Shown here piece after piece: positions 17,330 through 25,921 of a stretch of DNA of 40,427 nucleotides; positions within the stretch are counted from its first letter, which is position 1, and every line of letters starts with the position of its first letter. The notes beneath the pieces are model-generated. The model did not search any database. It saw nothing but the letters and a program-made list of their open reading frames with translations, and was not told the DNA's origin. Where the stretch lies: positions 1 to 40,427 of the forward strand of contig RDZG01000103.1 of the NCBI GenBank assembly GCA_004293915.1, given 5' to 3'. A program made the translations under genes and the position numbers. This DNA is from Bacteroidota bacterium. Its GTDB lineage: Bacteria; Bacteroidota; Bacteroidia; Cytophagales; UBA9547.

Positions 17330-18403
17330 CTAAATATATTTTTTCCCGTATTTTGTTTTTGCATCAGCAACAAATTGTTTCACTTTTTGCTCGTCATCTT
17401 TTTTGCAAATCATCAATGCTCCATCAAATTCCGCTACAATAAATCCTTCTAAACCATTGATAACTACCAGTTTATCCTTTGGTGTTTTTATAATACAATT
17501 GGTAGAATTATAAATCATAGCTTCGCCTTCAATTACATTTCCTTCCGAATTTTTTTCGGCTAATTCATAGAGCGATTTCCAAGTTCCAACATCTGACCAG
17601 CCAAAATGCCCTAAAATAACATATACATTTTCTGATTTTTCCATGATTCCATAGTCAAAAGATATAGATTCTGTGGAAGGATATATTTCGTTTATTTTTT
17701 TAATTTCTTCCGTAGTAAAATATGTATTTTCAATGGAATTAAATACTGAGTCCAATTTTGGTAAAAACTTTTGGTATGATTTTTTTATCGTTTGTGCATT
17801 AAAAATAAAAATACCAGCATTCCATACAAAATCGCCACTTGCCAAAAACTGCAATGCGGTTTCATGGTTAGGCTTTTCTGCAAATTGTTTTACTTTTTTT
17901 GTATCTTTTTTATCATTTTCGTCAAATTGTATATAGCCATAACCCGTATCAGGTCGAGTAGGAACTATGCCAATTGTTACCAAATCTTCTTGGTTTTTGG
18001 CGTGATTAATAGCCGCATTTATCGTTTTTTCAAACTCAGCCAGTTTCATAATGTAATGATCGGCTGGCGAAATTGTAATTATAGCATCAGGATTTTTAGA
18101 AATAATTTTATAACACGAATAAGCAATACATGGAGCTGTATTTCTGGCTTCAGGTTCTAAAAGTATTTGACTATCAGATAGATATGGCAAATCTTTTTTT
18201 ACCAATTCATAATATGCAGCGTTTGTAACTACATAAATATTCTCTTTTGGACAAATATTCAAAAAACGATTGGCGGTTTCTTGCAACATCGTTTTTCCCG
18301 TTCCCAACACATCATGAAATTGTTTTGGAGCATAAGTTCTGCTAATAGGCCAAAACCGACTGCCTACTCCACCAGCCATGATTACAACAAAATTATTTTT
18401 CAT
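17330..18403 (-). CDS. manC: Mannose-1-phosphate guanylyltransferase
   Basis: The enzyme makes GDP-mannose from mannose-1-phosphate and GTP for surface polysaccharide or glycoprotein. The ATG at 18403 gives 357 aa and starts four bases after the rfbB stop; a TTG at 18415 is a possible earlier start. The nucleotide-binding signature is FVVIMAGGVGSRFWPISR followed by YAPKQFHDVLG; further conserved features are LLEPEARNTAPCIAY, ISPADHYI, FAEKP, FVWNAGIFIF, and FDYGIMEKSENVYVI leading to GHFGWSDVGTWKSLYEL. The C-terminal cupin isomerase domain of bifunctional enzymes is absent, as usual for the Bacteroidota form. It is co-transcribed with rfbB. Confidence 0.94.
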   Translation of the reverse strand: MKNNFVVIMAGGVGSRFWPISRTYAPKQFHDVLGTGKTMLQETANRFLNICPKENIYVVTNAAYYELVKKDLPYLSDSQILLEPEARNTAPCIAYSCYKIISKNPDAIITISPADHYIMKLAEFEKTINAAINHAKNQEDLVTIGIVPTRPDTGYGYIQFDENDKKDTKKVKQFAEKPNHETALQFLASGDFVWNAGIFIFNAQTIKKSYQKFLPKLDSVFNSIENTYFTTEEIKKINEIYPSTESISFDYGIMEKSENVYVILGHFGWSDVGTWKSLYELAEKNSEGNVIEGEAMIYNSTNCIIKTPKDKLVVINGLEGFIVAEFDGALMICKKDDEQKVKQFVADAKTKYGKKYI

Positions 18404-18407
18404 CTCG

Positions 18408-19472
18408 CTATGCAATAAATTTTTCTCCGTATTGTTGATTGTAATAGTTTTGGTAATTGCCCGATGTTACATCTTCGAGCCATTTTTTGTTGTTCAAATA
18501 CCAATCAATGGTAATTTCTATGCCTTCTTCAAATTGTAAAGAGGGTTTAAAACCGAGTTCGTTCATTATTTTTGTAGCATCAATGGCGTAACGCAAATCG
18601 TGTCCAGCTCTGTCGGTAACATAAGTTATTAATTTTTCGGATTCACCAGCAGTTCTACCCAATTTTTTGTCCATTGCTTTGCAAACCACTTTTATCAAAT
18701 CAATATTTTTCCATTCGTTAAATCCACCTATATTATATGTGTCGCCAATTTTTCCTTTATGAAAAACCAAATCTATGGCTCTTGCATGATCCACAACATA
18801 AAGCCAATCTCTTACATTTTCGCCTTTTCCATAAACTGGCAATGCTTTTTGGTTTTGAATATTATGAATAAATAGGGGAATCAATTTTTCTGGAAATTGA
18901 TTTTGCCCATAATTATTTGAGCAATTCGACAAAACCACTGGTAGTTTATACGTATTATGATAGGCTCTCACAAAGTGATCCGAACTTGCTTTCGATGCCG
19001 AATATGGCGATTGTGGGTCGTACGAAGTAGTTTCTAAGAAAAACTCGTTTTCATCGTGCAACGAACCATAAACTTCGTCTGTCGAAACATGATAAAATAA
19101 TTTACCTTCCATGTTGTTTTTCCAAGCATTTTTTGCGGTGTTTAGTAGATTTACAGTTCCCACAACATTTGTAATCACAAATTCCAATGGATTTGTGATT
19201 GAACGATCTACATGGCTTTCTGCAGCCAAATGTATAACTGCTTCAAATTTGTGTTTTTCAAATAAAACAGCTAATTCTTCTGCATTTGTAATATCGGCTT
19301 TCAAAAAAGTATAATTCGGTTTCGATTCCACATCAACTAAATTAGCCAAATTGCCCGCATAAGTTAGTTTGTCTAAGTTAAATATGTGGTAATCAGGATA
19401 ATTATTTACAAACAATCTAACCACATGCGAACCAATAAAACCTGCACCGCCAGTTATTAAAATATTTTTCAT
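18408..19472 (-). CDS. rfbB: dTDP-glucose 4,6-dehydratase RfbB
   Basis: The enzyme converts dTDP-glucose to dTDP-4-keto-6-deoxyglucose with bound NAD+, the first committed step to dTDP-rhamnose and related deoxysugars. The 354 aa protein has the Rossmann GGAGFIGS (8-15), the catalytic TDE triad region (Thr131, Asp132, Glu133) and YSASK with Tyr157 and Lys161. Further family motifs are HLAAESHVDRSI, SNCSNNYGQNQFPEKLIP and YGKGENVRDWLYVVDHARAI. The partner genes rfbA, rfbC and rfbD are not in the window. manC follows after four bases; a glycosyltransferase gene lies upstream beyond 40 bases on the same strand. Confidence 0.96.
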   Translation of the reverse strand: MKNILITGGAGFIGSHVVRLFVNNYPDYHIFNLDKLTYAGNLANLVDVESKPNYTFLKADITNAEELAVLFEKHKFEAVIHLAAESHVDRSITNPLEFVITNVVGTVNLLNTAKNAWKNNMEGKLFYHVSTDEVYGSLHDENEFFLETTSYDPQSPYSASKASSDHFVRAYHNTYKLPVVLSNCSNNYGQNQFPEKLIPLFIHNIQNQKALPVYGKGENVRDWLYVVDHARAIDLVFHKGKIGDTYNIGGFNEWKNIDLIKVVCKAMDKKLGRTAGESEKLITYVTDRAGHDLRYAIDATKIMNELGFKPSLQFEEGIEITIDWYLNNKKWLEDVTSGNYQNYYNQQYGEKFIA

Positions 19473-19495
19473 TTATTTTTTTGTGTATTTAAAAG

Positions 19496-19503
19496 CAAAA
19501 GTA
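19496..19503 (-). promoter_or_regulatory. Candidate -7 element for rfbB-manC
   Basis: TACTTTTG on the minus strand matches TAnnTTTG, giving a leader of about 17 bases to the ATG at 19472. No TTG at the usual spacing, so rfbB may instead be read through from the glycosyltransferase gene. Confidence 0.35.
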
Positions 19504-19512
19504 ATAGAATAA

Positions 19513-20406
19513 TTATTTAACCGAAATTTTTGATGCAAAAGCATGAAGTTTTATAAGGTCTAGAAAAAATAATTTTGGGTTTTTAGACTGTAAATTTTTG
19601 TAAATTAAGGGTTTAAAAATATTAAAAATGGACATAAACCAGAATAGCGTTTTTGTTTTTTTAAAAATTTCATACACTTTATATAGTTGTGTATTGATGC
19701 CAATTTGTTCGGTTTTTACTAAAATAGCCAAGTTTTCGGCTGCAGAAATGGATTTTGAAATAAATTGTTCTGCCGAATTCAACCCAATATGATAAACGGG
19801 ATTGTCGATATGAACAAGTTTTATGTTTTTGCGTTCGAGTTCGATTCCAAATTTACTATCTTCGTGTCCATACGTTTTTATTTTTTCGTCTAATAAAATT
19901 TCTTGGTATATCGACTTAGAAATGAGCAAGTTATTTAACGTAAAACTATGGTATGGATGTAGATTTCTAACATCAAATGGCTTTTGTTCTTTGTGTTTTC
20001 CAGCTTTCCAATGAAGCACAGTTGATAAATCAGAAACCGTATCTTCATATTCTGTTCCGCCAGAAACAGCTAAAGTTGAATCTAAAAACGGAATATACTT
20101 TATAATATAGTCATCACGTTTTATTTTTATATCACAATCTAAAATCAAGACCATATTATATTGGGCATCGTTTACCAATTTATTTCTAATTGCCGATCTG
20201 CCAATGTTTTTTTCTGATTCTATATAAATACTATTTGGGAAATAAATTGCTCTATTTTTTGATTTAATATCATCCGCTGAACCATCATCATAAATTCTAA
20301 TTTCAAAATATAACTTTTGAATCATTAAAAGATTGTATAGTTGATGGGCAAGGTCAAGTATATGAACATTAAAAACTGGAATTAACACCGACAATCCATT
20401 TTTCAT
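19513..20406 (-). CDS. Family 2 glycosyltransferase
   Basis: The 297 aa protein has a GT-A fold pattern: N-terminal LSVLIPVFN, the nucleotide-binding YDDGSADD (Asp40/Asp41), NIGRSAIRN, the metal-binding DxD as LILDCDI (Asp90-Cys91-Asp92) and GHEDSKFG with the likely catalytic base in His181-Glu182-Asp183. The acceptor and donor cannot be read from the sequence. It has no clear transmembrane segment apart from a hydrophobic stretch near 253-262. The next genes on the strand are rfbB and manC, so it probably adds a sugar to a surface polysaccharide or glycan (inference). Confidence 0.88.
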   Translation of the reverse strand: MKNGLSVLIPVFNVHILDLAHQLYNLLMIQKLYFEIRIYDDGSADDIKSKNRAIYFPNSIYIESEKNIGRSAIRNKLVNDAQYNMVLILDCDIKIKRDDYIIKYIPFLDSTLAVSGGTEYEDTVSDLSTVLHWKAGKHKEQKPFDVRNLHPYHSFTLNNLLISKSIYQEILLDEKIKTYGHEDSKFGIELERKNIKLVHIDNPVYHIGLNSAEQFISKSISAAENLAILVKTEQIGINTQLYKVYEIFKKTKTLFWFMSIFNIFKPLIYKNLQSKNPKLFFLDLIKLHAFASKISVK

Positions 20407-20519
20407 TTGAGATTCTATGTTTTGATAAGCTTAATAGATTATAAAAGTACCTAAAAATGTTTTTTTTGTATTTATTTTTATTTTTTTTCAAAATTTTAAT
20501 AAAAAAGTTAAACTTAATA

Positions 20520-20550
20520 TTGTTTTTATTATAAAAATATATCAAGTTTG
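20520..20550 (+). promoter_or_regulatory. Possible promoter for susC
   Basis: TTG (20520-20522), a 20-base spacer and CAAGTTTG (20543-20550) fit the Bacteroidota consensus except for C in place of T at the first -7 base. The start would be only about seven bases before the ATG at 20564, so it is weak. Confidence 0.3.
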
Positions 20551-20563
20551 TGGCCATTAACTC

Positions 20564-23500
20564 ATGCTGAAAAATATACGTAAACTACTAGTCTTGTCTG
20601 CATTTGCATTTTCAACTGCATTTGCACAAGATAAAAAAACAATCGACATCAAAGGCACAATTTTATATGCCGCTGATGATAAATCTATGGGTGCTTCGAA
20701 AGGTGATCCAATAATTGGAGCTACAGTTATTGTTGATGGTACTACCAAAGGTACTACGGCTGACATAGATGGTAATTTTGAATTAAAAGCCGTTCCAGTT
20801 GGTTCTAAACTAAAAATTACTTTTTCTGGCTTAAAAGATGTTGAATTAGATGTTGATGGATCCACAAACAATTTCAATATTTCAATGAAAACTGATGCAA
20901 TTGAAATAGATGAATTTGTTGTACAAGGCTATGGGGAGGTAAGAAAAACTGATAAAACCACATCAAGCGTATCTGTAGGAGCAAAAGATATGGCTCGAAC
21001 AATTAATCAAGATTTAAGTCAAGCGTTGCAAGGTCGTGCAGCTGGGGTTTCTGTAACTCAAACAAGTGGTTCACCTGGTGCAGCTTCTTCAGTAAATATT
21101 CGTGGGGTAGGTTCATTAAATGGTTCTCAGCCTTTATATGTAATTGATGGTATTCCTTTGGATGTAACAAATGGAAATGTACAAAACTTCAATCCTGCTG
21201 ATGTAGAAACAATGGAGGTTTTAAAAGATGCCGCTGCCACAGCCATTTATGGTTCGCGTGGTGCAAATGGAGTAGTTTTGATTACTACCAAAAGAGGAAA
21301 AAAAGGAGCTGGTAAAATTGATTTTGATGCCATGTATGGTGTTCAAAATGTTTGGAAAACATTGGACTTGCTTGATGCTAATCAGTATAAGCTATATATG
21401 CAAGACATTTACAAATCAAGCAACCTTCCTGTTCCTGTTGCCTATACAACACAAGATTCACGCCAAGCAAATACAGATTGGCAAAAAGAATTATTGCAAA
21501 CTGGAAATATACAAAACTACAATATACGTGCAAGTGGAGGATCTGAAATTGCCACATATTCGATTGGATTGGGCTATTTTAGAAACGATGGAACACTGAA
21601 AAAAAGTGATTATGATCGCTATACTTTGCGTGTAAATACCGATATTACACCTAAAAAATGGTTGAAAGTAGGTGAGTCTTTTTCTTTTTCGAAAGAAACT
21701 AATAATGGAGGTATAAATTGGGGTGATTTATCTAGTTGGGGGCTTAGGGGTAATCCATTGATGCCAGTTTACAATACCGATGCTAGTATAGCCTCTAGTC
21801 CAATATACGACCCAACTAAGCCCTTAAATCAACAGCCAAATGCATTTGGACGACCAATTGCCTCAAATCAAAGTGTGATAGGTGTAAATGATATGGTTAA
21901 TCCAGTTGCTCTAAACACATTTAATAATACGAATAGAGAAAAATACAGAATATTTGGTAATATATTTTCTGAAGTTGAAATTGGACAATTTTTTGGCATA
22001 GATGCTCTAAAAGGATTGAAAGCAAGAGTTTCGTTTGGTGTAGATGTTTTAAATGGTTTCGATAAATCCACAAGAGATATTTTCGATGGCGGTGTAAATA
22101 ATAATGATAATGTTGTTCCAACTAGAACAACAGTATCTCATAATAGATTTAATAATTTTTCATCCACTACCGACTATTTACTATCATATAATAAAGAAAT
22201 AAAAGACCATTCAATAGCAGTAGTAGGTGGATTATCAGCACAGTATTTTAGACAACACGAATTGGGTGCTGAAGCTAAAGATTTTATATCAGGATTATAT
22301 GAATTTGGAGCAAACATAAATACGGACAGAAGAACCAATTACAATATTGGCAGTCAAAAAAACGAAAATGGATTGGTTGGTTATTTAGGTAGAGTAAATT
22401 ATTCTTTCAAAAATACCTATTTGATTACTGCAAATGTACGTTATGATCGTTCTTCTCGTTTTGGACAAAATTATAAAGGCGGTTTTTTTCCATCAGTATC
22501 AGCAGGATGGAGAATAAATAATATGAGTTTTATGAAAAGTATCAAAACTATTTCCGATTTGAAACTACGTGTTGGTGTTGGTATTACAGGAAATCAAGAA
22601 ATTGGAAATTATTTGTACACGCAACAACTATATTCTAGTATATTAAGATATCCACTAGCAAATGGTACGATATTTAATGCAAATGCTCCTACTAGAGGTT
22701 TGGCAAACAGCGACTTACGTTGGGAGTCTGTTGCTCAATATAATGTTGGAATAGACTTAGGGTTATATAAAAACAAAATTTTGTTTACTGCTGATGCATA
22801 CATCAAAGATTCTTATGATATGTTAGTAAATGTGCCTTTGAATGCCTTGGCAGGTGCAACAGATGCTCCTTTTTTCGGACAACCTACTACATTAGAAAAT
22901 ATTGGCAAAATCTCAAATAAAGGATTAGAATTGGCTTTAATATATAGAAATGATAATGGTCCATTCAAGTTTTCAGTTAGCCCGAATGTTTCTTTTATTA
23001 AAAATACTGTTACTTCACTAAAAACTGCTTTGCCAACAGACAATTTAATAGATGGAAATAGTGTTACTTATTCTACACCGGGCTTTCCTGCTGCTTATTT
23101 CAGAGGTTTTGTTTTTGATGGTATTATTCAAACAGAACTTGATTCTGCCAACTACGCTGGCAATTCTGAAACAATAAGTGCGAATGGAAACGCCATAACA
23201 AACGATATTATTCAAACAAAAAAAGGACTTGGAGATGCTAAATTTAAAGATTTGAATGGAGATGGAAAAATTACAGATGCTGACAGAACAATTATTGGTT
23301 CACCAATACCAAACATGACATTTGGTCTTTCTTTTGATGCATCGTTTTATAATTTTGATTTCAAGTTGTTTTTGCAAGGAGTAACAGGCAATTCTATTTA
23401 CAATAGTCAAAGACAAGGTTTAGAAGGGATGCAAAATGGAGGTGGTCCAAAAGACGCTAATCAATTAGCATCGGTTGCAAATCGTTGGAAACCTACAAAT

Positions 23501-23863
23501 ACAAATACAGATATTCCACGTGCAAACAATGCCGATCCAACACAAAACACTAGATCATCGTCTCGTTGGATAGAAGACGGTTCGTATATGCGTATTAAAA
23601 ACATTCAAATAGGATATTCTATTCCATCAAAAATTTTACAGAAATGGTTGCGCACAGAAGATGGTGTCAGTTTACGTTTTTATATTCAAGCACAAAATTT
23701 GTTAACAGTTACTGCTTACAAGGGCTTTGATCCTGAATTAGCCAATTTTTCAAGAGACCCTAACACAGGTAAAGACGTAATTAGTGCTGCTGTTGCAGGA
23801 TTTGATAATGGTCAGTATCCACAGCCTCGCACATTTTCTGCTGGTTTACAATTCTCCTTTTAA
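20564..23863 (+). CDS. SusC/RagA-type TonB-dependent outer-membrane transporter
   Basis: The 1099 aa protein imports oligomeric nutrients across the outer membrane together with a SusD lipoprotein. It has a signal peptide ending FSTAFAQ (about 21), a carboxypeptidase-D-like regulatory domain (about 25-110, with GATVIVDGTTKGTTADIDGN) and a TonB-box-like segment IDEFVVQGYGEV. The plug domain carries QALQGRAAGVSVTQTSG, SVNIRGVGSLNGSQPLYVID and MEVLKDAAATAIYGSRGANG, followed by VVLITTK, all SusC signatures. The rest is a 22-strand barrel ending in FSAGLQFSF. The first domain has an extra loop (about 33-47). It is 33 bases upstream of susD. The substrate is unknown: no glycoside hydrolase or peptidase gene is adjacent. 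Confidence 0.96.
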   Translation: MLKNIRKLLVLSAFAFSTAFAQDKKTIDIKGTILYAADDKSMGASKGDPIIGATVIVDGTTKGTTADIDGNFELKAVPVGSKLKITFSGLKDVELDVDGSTNNFNISMKTDAIEIDEFVVQGYGEVRKTDKTTSSVSVGAKDMARTINQDLSQALQGRAAGVSVTQTSGSPGAASSVNIRGVGSLNGSQPLYVIDGIPLDVTNGNVQNFNPADVETMEVLKDAAATAIYGSRGANGVVLITTKRGKKGAGKIDFDAMYGVQNVWKTLDLLDANQYKLYMQDIYKSSNLPVPVAYTTQDSRQANTDWQKELLQTGNIQNYNIRASGGSEIATYSIGLGYFRNDGTLKKSDYDRYTLRVNTDITPKKWLKVGESFSFSKETNNGGINWGDLSSWGLRGNPLMPVYNTDASIASSPIYDPTKPLNQQPNAFGRPIASNQSVIGVNDMVNPVALNTFNNTNREKYRIFGNIFSEVEIGQFFGIDALKGLKARVSFGVDVLNGFDKSTRDIFDGGVNNNDNVVPTRTTVSHNRFNNFSSTTDYLLSYNKEIKDHSIAVVGGLSAQYFRQHELGAEAKDFISGLYEFGANINTDRRTNYNIGSQKNENGLVGYLGRVNYSFKNTYLITANVRYDRSSRFGQNYKGGFFPSVSAGWRINNMSFMKSIKTISDLKLRVGVGITGNQEIGNYLYTQQLYSSILRYPLANGTIFNANAPTRGLANSDLRWESVAQYNVGIDLGLYKNKILFTADAYIKDSYDMLVNVPLNALAGATDAPFFGQPTTLENIGKISNKGLELALIYRNDNGPFKFSVSPNVSFIKNTVTSLKTALPTDNLIDGNSVTYSTPGFPAAYFRGFVFDGIIQTELDSANYAGNSETISANGNAITNDIIQTKKGLGDAKFKDLNGDGKITDADRTIIGSPIPNMTFGLSFDASFYNFDFKLFLQGVTGNSIYNSQRQGLEGMQNGGGPKDANQLASVANRWKPTNTNTDIPRANNADPTQNTRSSSRWIEDGSYMRIKNIQIGYSIPSKILQKWLRTEDGVSLRFYIQAQNLLTVTAYKGFDPELANFSRDPNTGKDVISAAVAGFDNGQYPQPRTFSAGLQFSF

Positions 23864-23896
23864 CATCTAAATTTATTATCTTTAAATTATATAATC

Positions 23897-25777
23897 ATGA
23901 AATCTACATTATATTTATTACTCATATTTATACTACTTACATTAGTTAGTTGTAAAAAATATTTAGAACTAGAATCGCCAAATAATCTTACTACTGATAA
24001 TTTTTATAAAACAGAGAAAGATGCTTTTGAAGCTGCAATGGCTATGTATTCTAATATACAACATCTAAGATACTATGGTGCTGGATACTTTAAATTGACA
24101 GAATACCCATCAGACGATATTACAGGAAAAGTTCTAAATGTATGGGATGAATTCAGCTGGAGTGCCATTAAAAGTGGTGCTTACGAAGATAATGACAATT
24201 TTTTTGGACATCTTTATGAGGGTATATTTAGGACTAATTTAGTATTAGAAAAAGTTTCTTTAAATCGTGTTGATGGTAAAGAAGTTATCCCTTTTACTAA
24301 TGAAGTAGATAGAAATAATATATTAGCTGAGGCCTATTTTTTAAGAGGCTTAAATTATTTCAATGGTGCTTGTTTCTATGGCGGGTTACCAATTTTAACT
24401 GAAACACCAAAAGAATCTAAACTTGGAGGTATTTTGTACACCAAACGTAGCACTAGATTACAAACTTTTGAGCGAGCTATTGAAGATTTGAAGACAGCAA
24501 TTGGTGAGGGTTCTAATCCAAATATTAAACTACCAGAATCTTGGAAATCAGATTTTGCCGGACGTGCAACAATATATGCTGGCTATGCACTTTTAGGTAA
24601 AATTTATTTACATGCGGCTTGTTATTTCCAGAATCAAGATTTTTTTACACAATCTGAAAAATACCTTGGGTTAGTTATAAACAGTGCTAAATATGAATTG
24701 TTGCCTAAGTATGCAGATGTCTTTAGTTCTACTAATAAAAATAACAAAGAAAGTGTATTTGAAATTGGATATGGTTTGGTAGGGACTTTAGGTTTTTTTC
24801 ACGATGGTGGAATTGCTGGAGAAAATACGCAACGTGATTTATTTTTTGGAGTTCAAAAGGGCATTGGAAGTGGGTATGGTGAATTGATAGCTACTCAAAA
24901 CTGGGTACTCGAAAGCGAGTATGGTGATCCACGTGTTAGAGAATTTTTGCATTTTGCTTGGGACACTATTCCTTTTCCTGATAGTCAAAATAAACGTGTA
25001 TTACCAATAGATGCTGTTTCGGGTAAAGTAAAAGCAAATTACACTGTTGATTTGGCTAAAACGGTAAAAGAAGTAGGTGAAAATGAAGCAGGTAGTTATT
25101 TTCATGTTAAAAAAGCTGTAGATGGTTATGAAGCTGGTGGACCTGGTGGATTGAATGGTGTAAATAATTGGCGTTTGATTCGCTATGCTGATGTGCTTTT
25201 GATGTATGCAGAGGCATTAAATGAATTGGGACGATCGTCTCAAGCCATATCATTTATTAATAAAATCCGTCAGAGAGCAGCAAATTCGGTTCCTGTTGTA
25301 AATGGTGTAAAAGTATTTAGGTCTGCTAAAATAATAAGAACATCACGTTCTAGTGTGTCTGTTGGAGAATATACTGGTTTGTATGAAGAAACAACTATTA
25401 CAGGAGGCAAGCATGAAGTGGATCCAACTAAGGATATATTAGCTGATTATCCTACATTATATGGTATCTATAATGGAGAACCTGTTGATTTGACAACTAT
25501 ATCAAAAGAATCTGTTAGACTAATGATTGTGAGAGAACGAAGGGCAGAGTTAGCATTTGAATATCTTCGGTTTTTAGATATGCGCAGATGGGAAGCTTTG
25601 GATAAAATACATCCAGGAGCAGCATCAACAGTTTTTGAATCAAAAAATATAGGTAATAGTTTACCAGGCGGAAACGACAAACAGCCCTATAATTCAGCTA
25701 TTCATAATTTATATCCAATTCCTCAACAACAAATTGATTTAAGTCAAGGCACAATGGTTCAAAATCCTGGATACTAG
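23897..25777 (+). CDS. SusD/RagB-family surface nutrient-binding lipoprotein
   Basis: The 626 aa protein has a lipoprotein signal with LLTLVSC, so Cys19 should be lipidated and exposed on the outer membrane. The N-terminal LESPNNLTTDNFYKTEKDAF is the SusD-like start; TPR-type helices follow (ILAEAYFLRGLNYFNGACFY), and the C-terminus carries RERRAELAFEYLRFLDMRRW and YPIPQQQIDLSQG, both typical of RagB/SusD. It forms a lid on the SusC barrel. It is longer than the usual 500-550 residues; an internal segment near 465-520 (around VFRSAKIIRTSRSSVSVGEY) accounts for part of that. A strong terminator follows 24 bases later. Confidence 0.95.
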   Translation: MKSTLYLLLIFILLTLVSCKKYLELESPNNLTTDNFYKTEKDAFEAAMAMYSNIQHLRYYGAGYFKLTEYPSDDITGKVLNVWDEFSWSAIKSGAYEDNDNFFGHLYEGIFRTNLVLEKVSLNRVDGKEVIPFTNEVDRNNILAEAYFLRGLNYFNGACFYGGLPILTETPKESKLGGILYTKRSTRLQTFERAIEDLKTAIGEGSNPNIKLPESWKSDFAGRATIYAGYALLGKIYLHAACYFQNQDFFTQSEKYLGLVINSAKYELLPKYADVFSSTNKNNKESVFEIGYGLVGTLGFFHDGGIAGENTQRDLFFGVQKGIGSGYGELIATQNWVLESEYGDPRVREFLHFAWDTIPFPDSQNKRVLPIDAVSGKVKANYTVDLAKTVKEVGENEAGSYFHVKKAVDGYEAGGPGGLNGVNNWRLIRYADVLLMYAEALNELGRSSQAISFINKIRQRAANSVPVVNGVKVFRSAKIIRTSRSSVSVGEYTGLYEETTITGGKHEVDPTKDILADYPTLYGIYNGEPVDLTTISKESVRLMIVRERRAELAFEYLRFLDMRRWEALDKIHPGAASTVFESKNIGNSLPGGNDKQPYNSAIHNLYPIPQQQIDLSQGTMVQNPGY

Positions 25778-25800
25778 TGTGCTATACTTATGTTATCTAT

Positions 25801-25832
25801 GAGCGAACTATAAAACGAGTTCGCTCTTTTTT
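25801..25832 (+). terminator. Intrinsic terminator after susCD
   Basis: A nine-base-pair perfect inverted repeat (GAGCGAACT, 25801-25809, with AGTTCGCTC, 25818-25826) with an eight-base loop is followed by six T residues. It ends the susCD transcript before the secreted CBM9-like gene. Confidence 0.8.
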
Positions 25833-25874
25833 ATGATAATTTTTATATTTTTTCTTTTAATAATAAAATTTTTA

Positions 25875-25882
25875 TATATTTG
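25875..25882 (+). promoter_or_regulatory. -7 element for the CBM9-like secreted protein
   Basis: TATATTTG matches TAnnTTTG and lies 39 bases before the ATG at 25922. With the terminator just upstream, it indicates separate transcription from susCD. The -33 element is not clear. Confidence 0.4.
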
Positions 25883-25921
25883 TATCATTAATTTCACAAA
25901 ATATACTTAAAAAATATAGTC

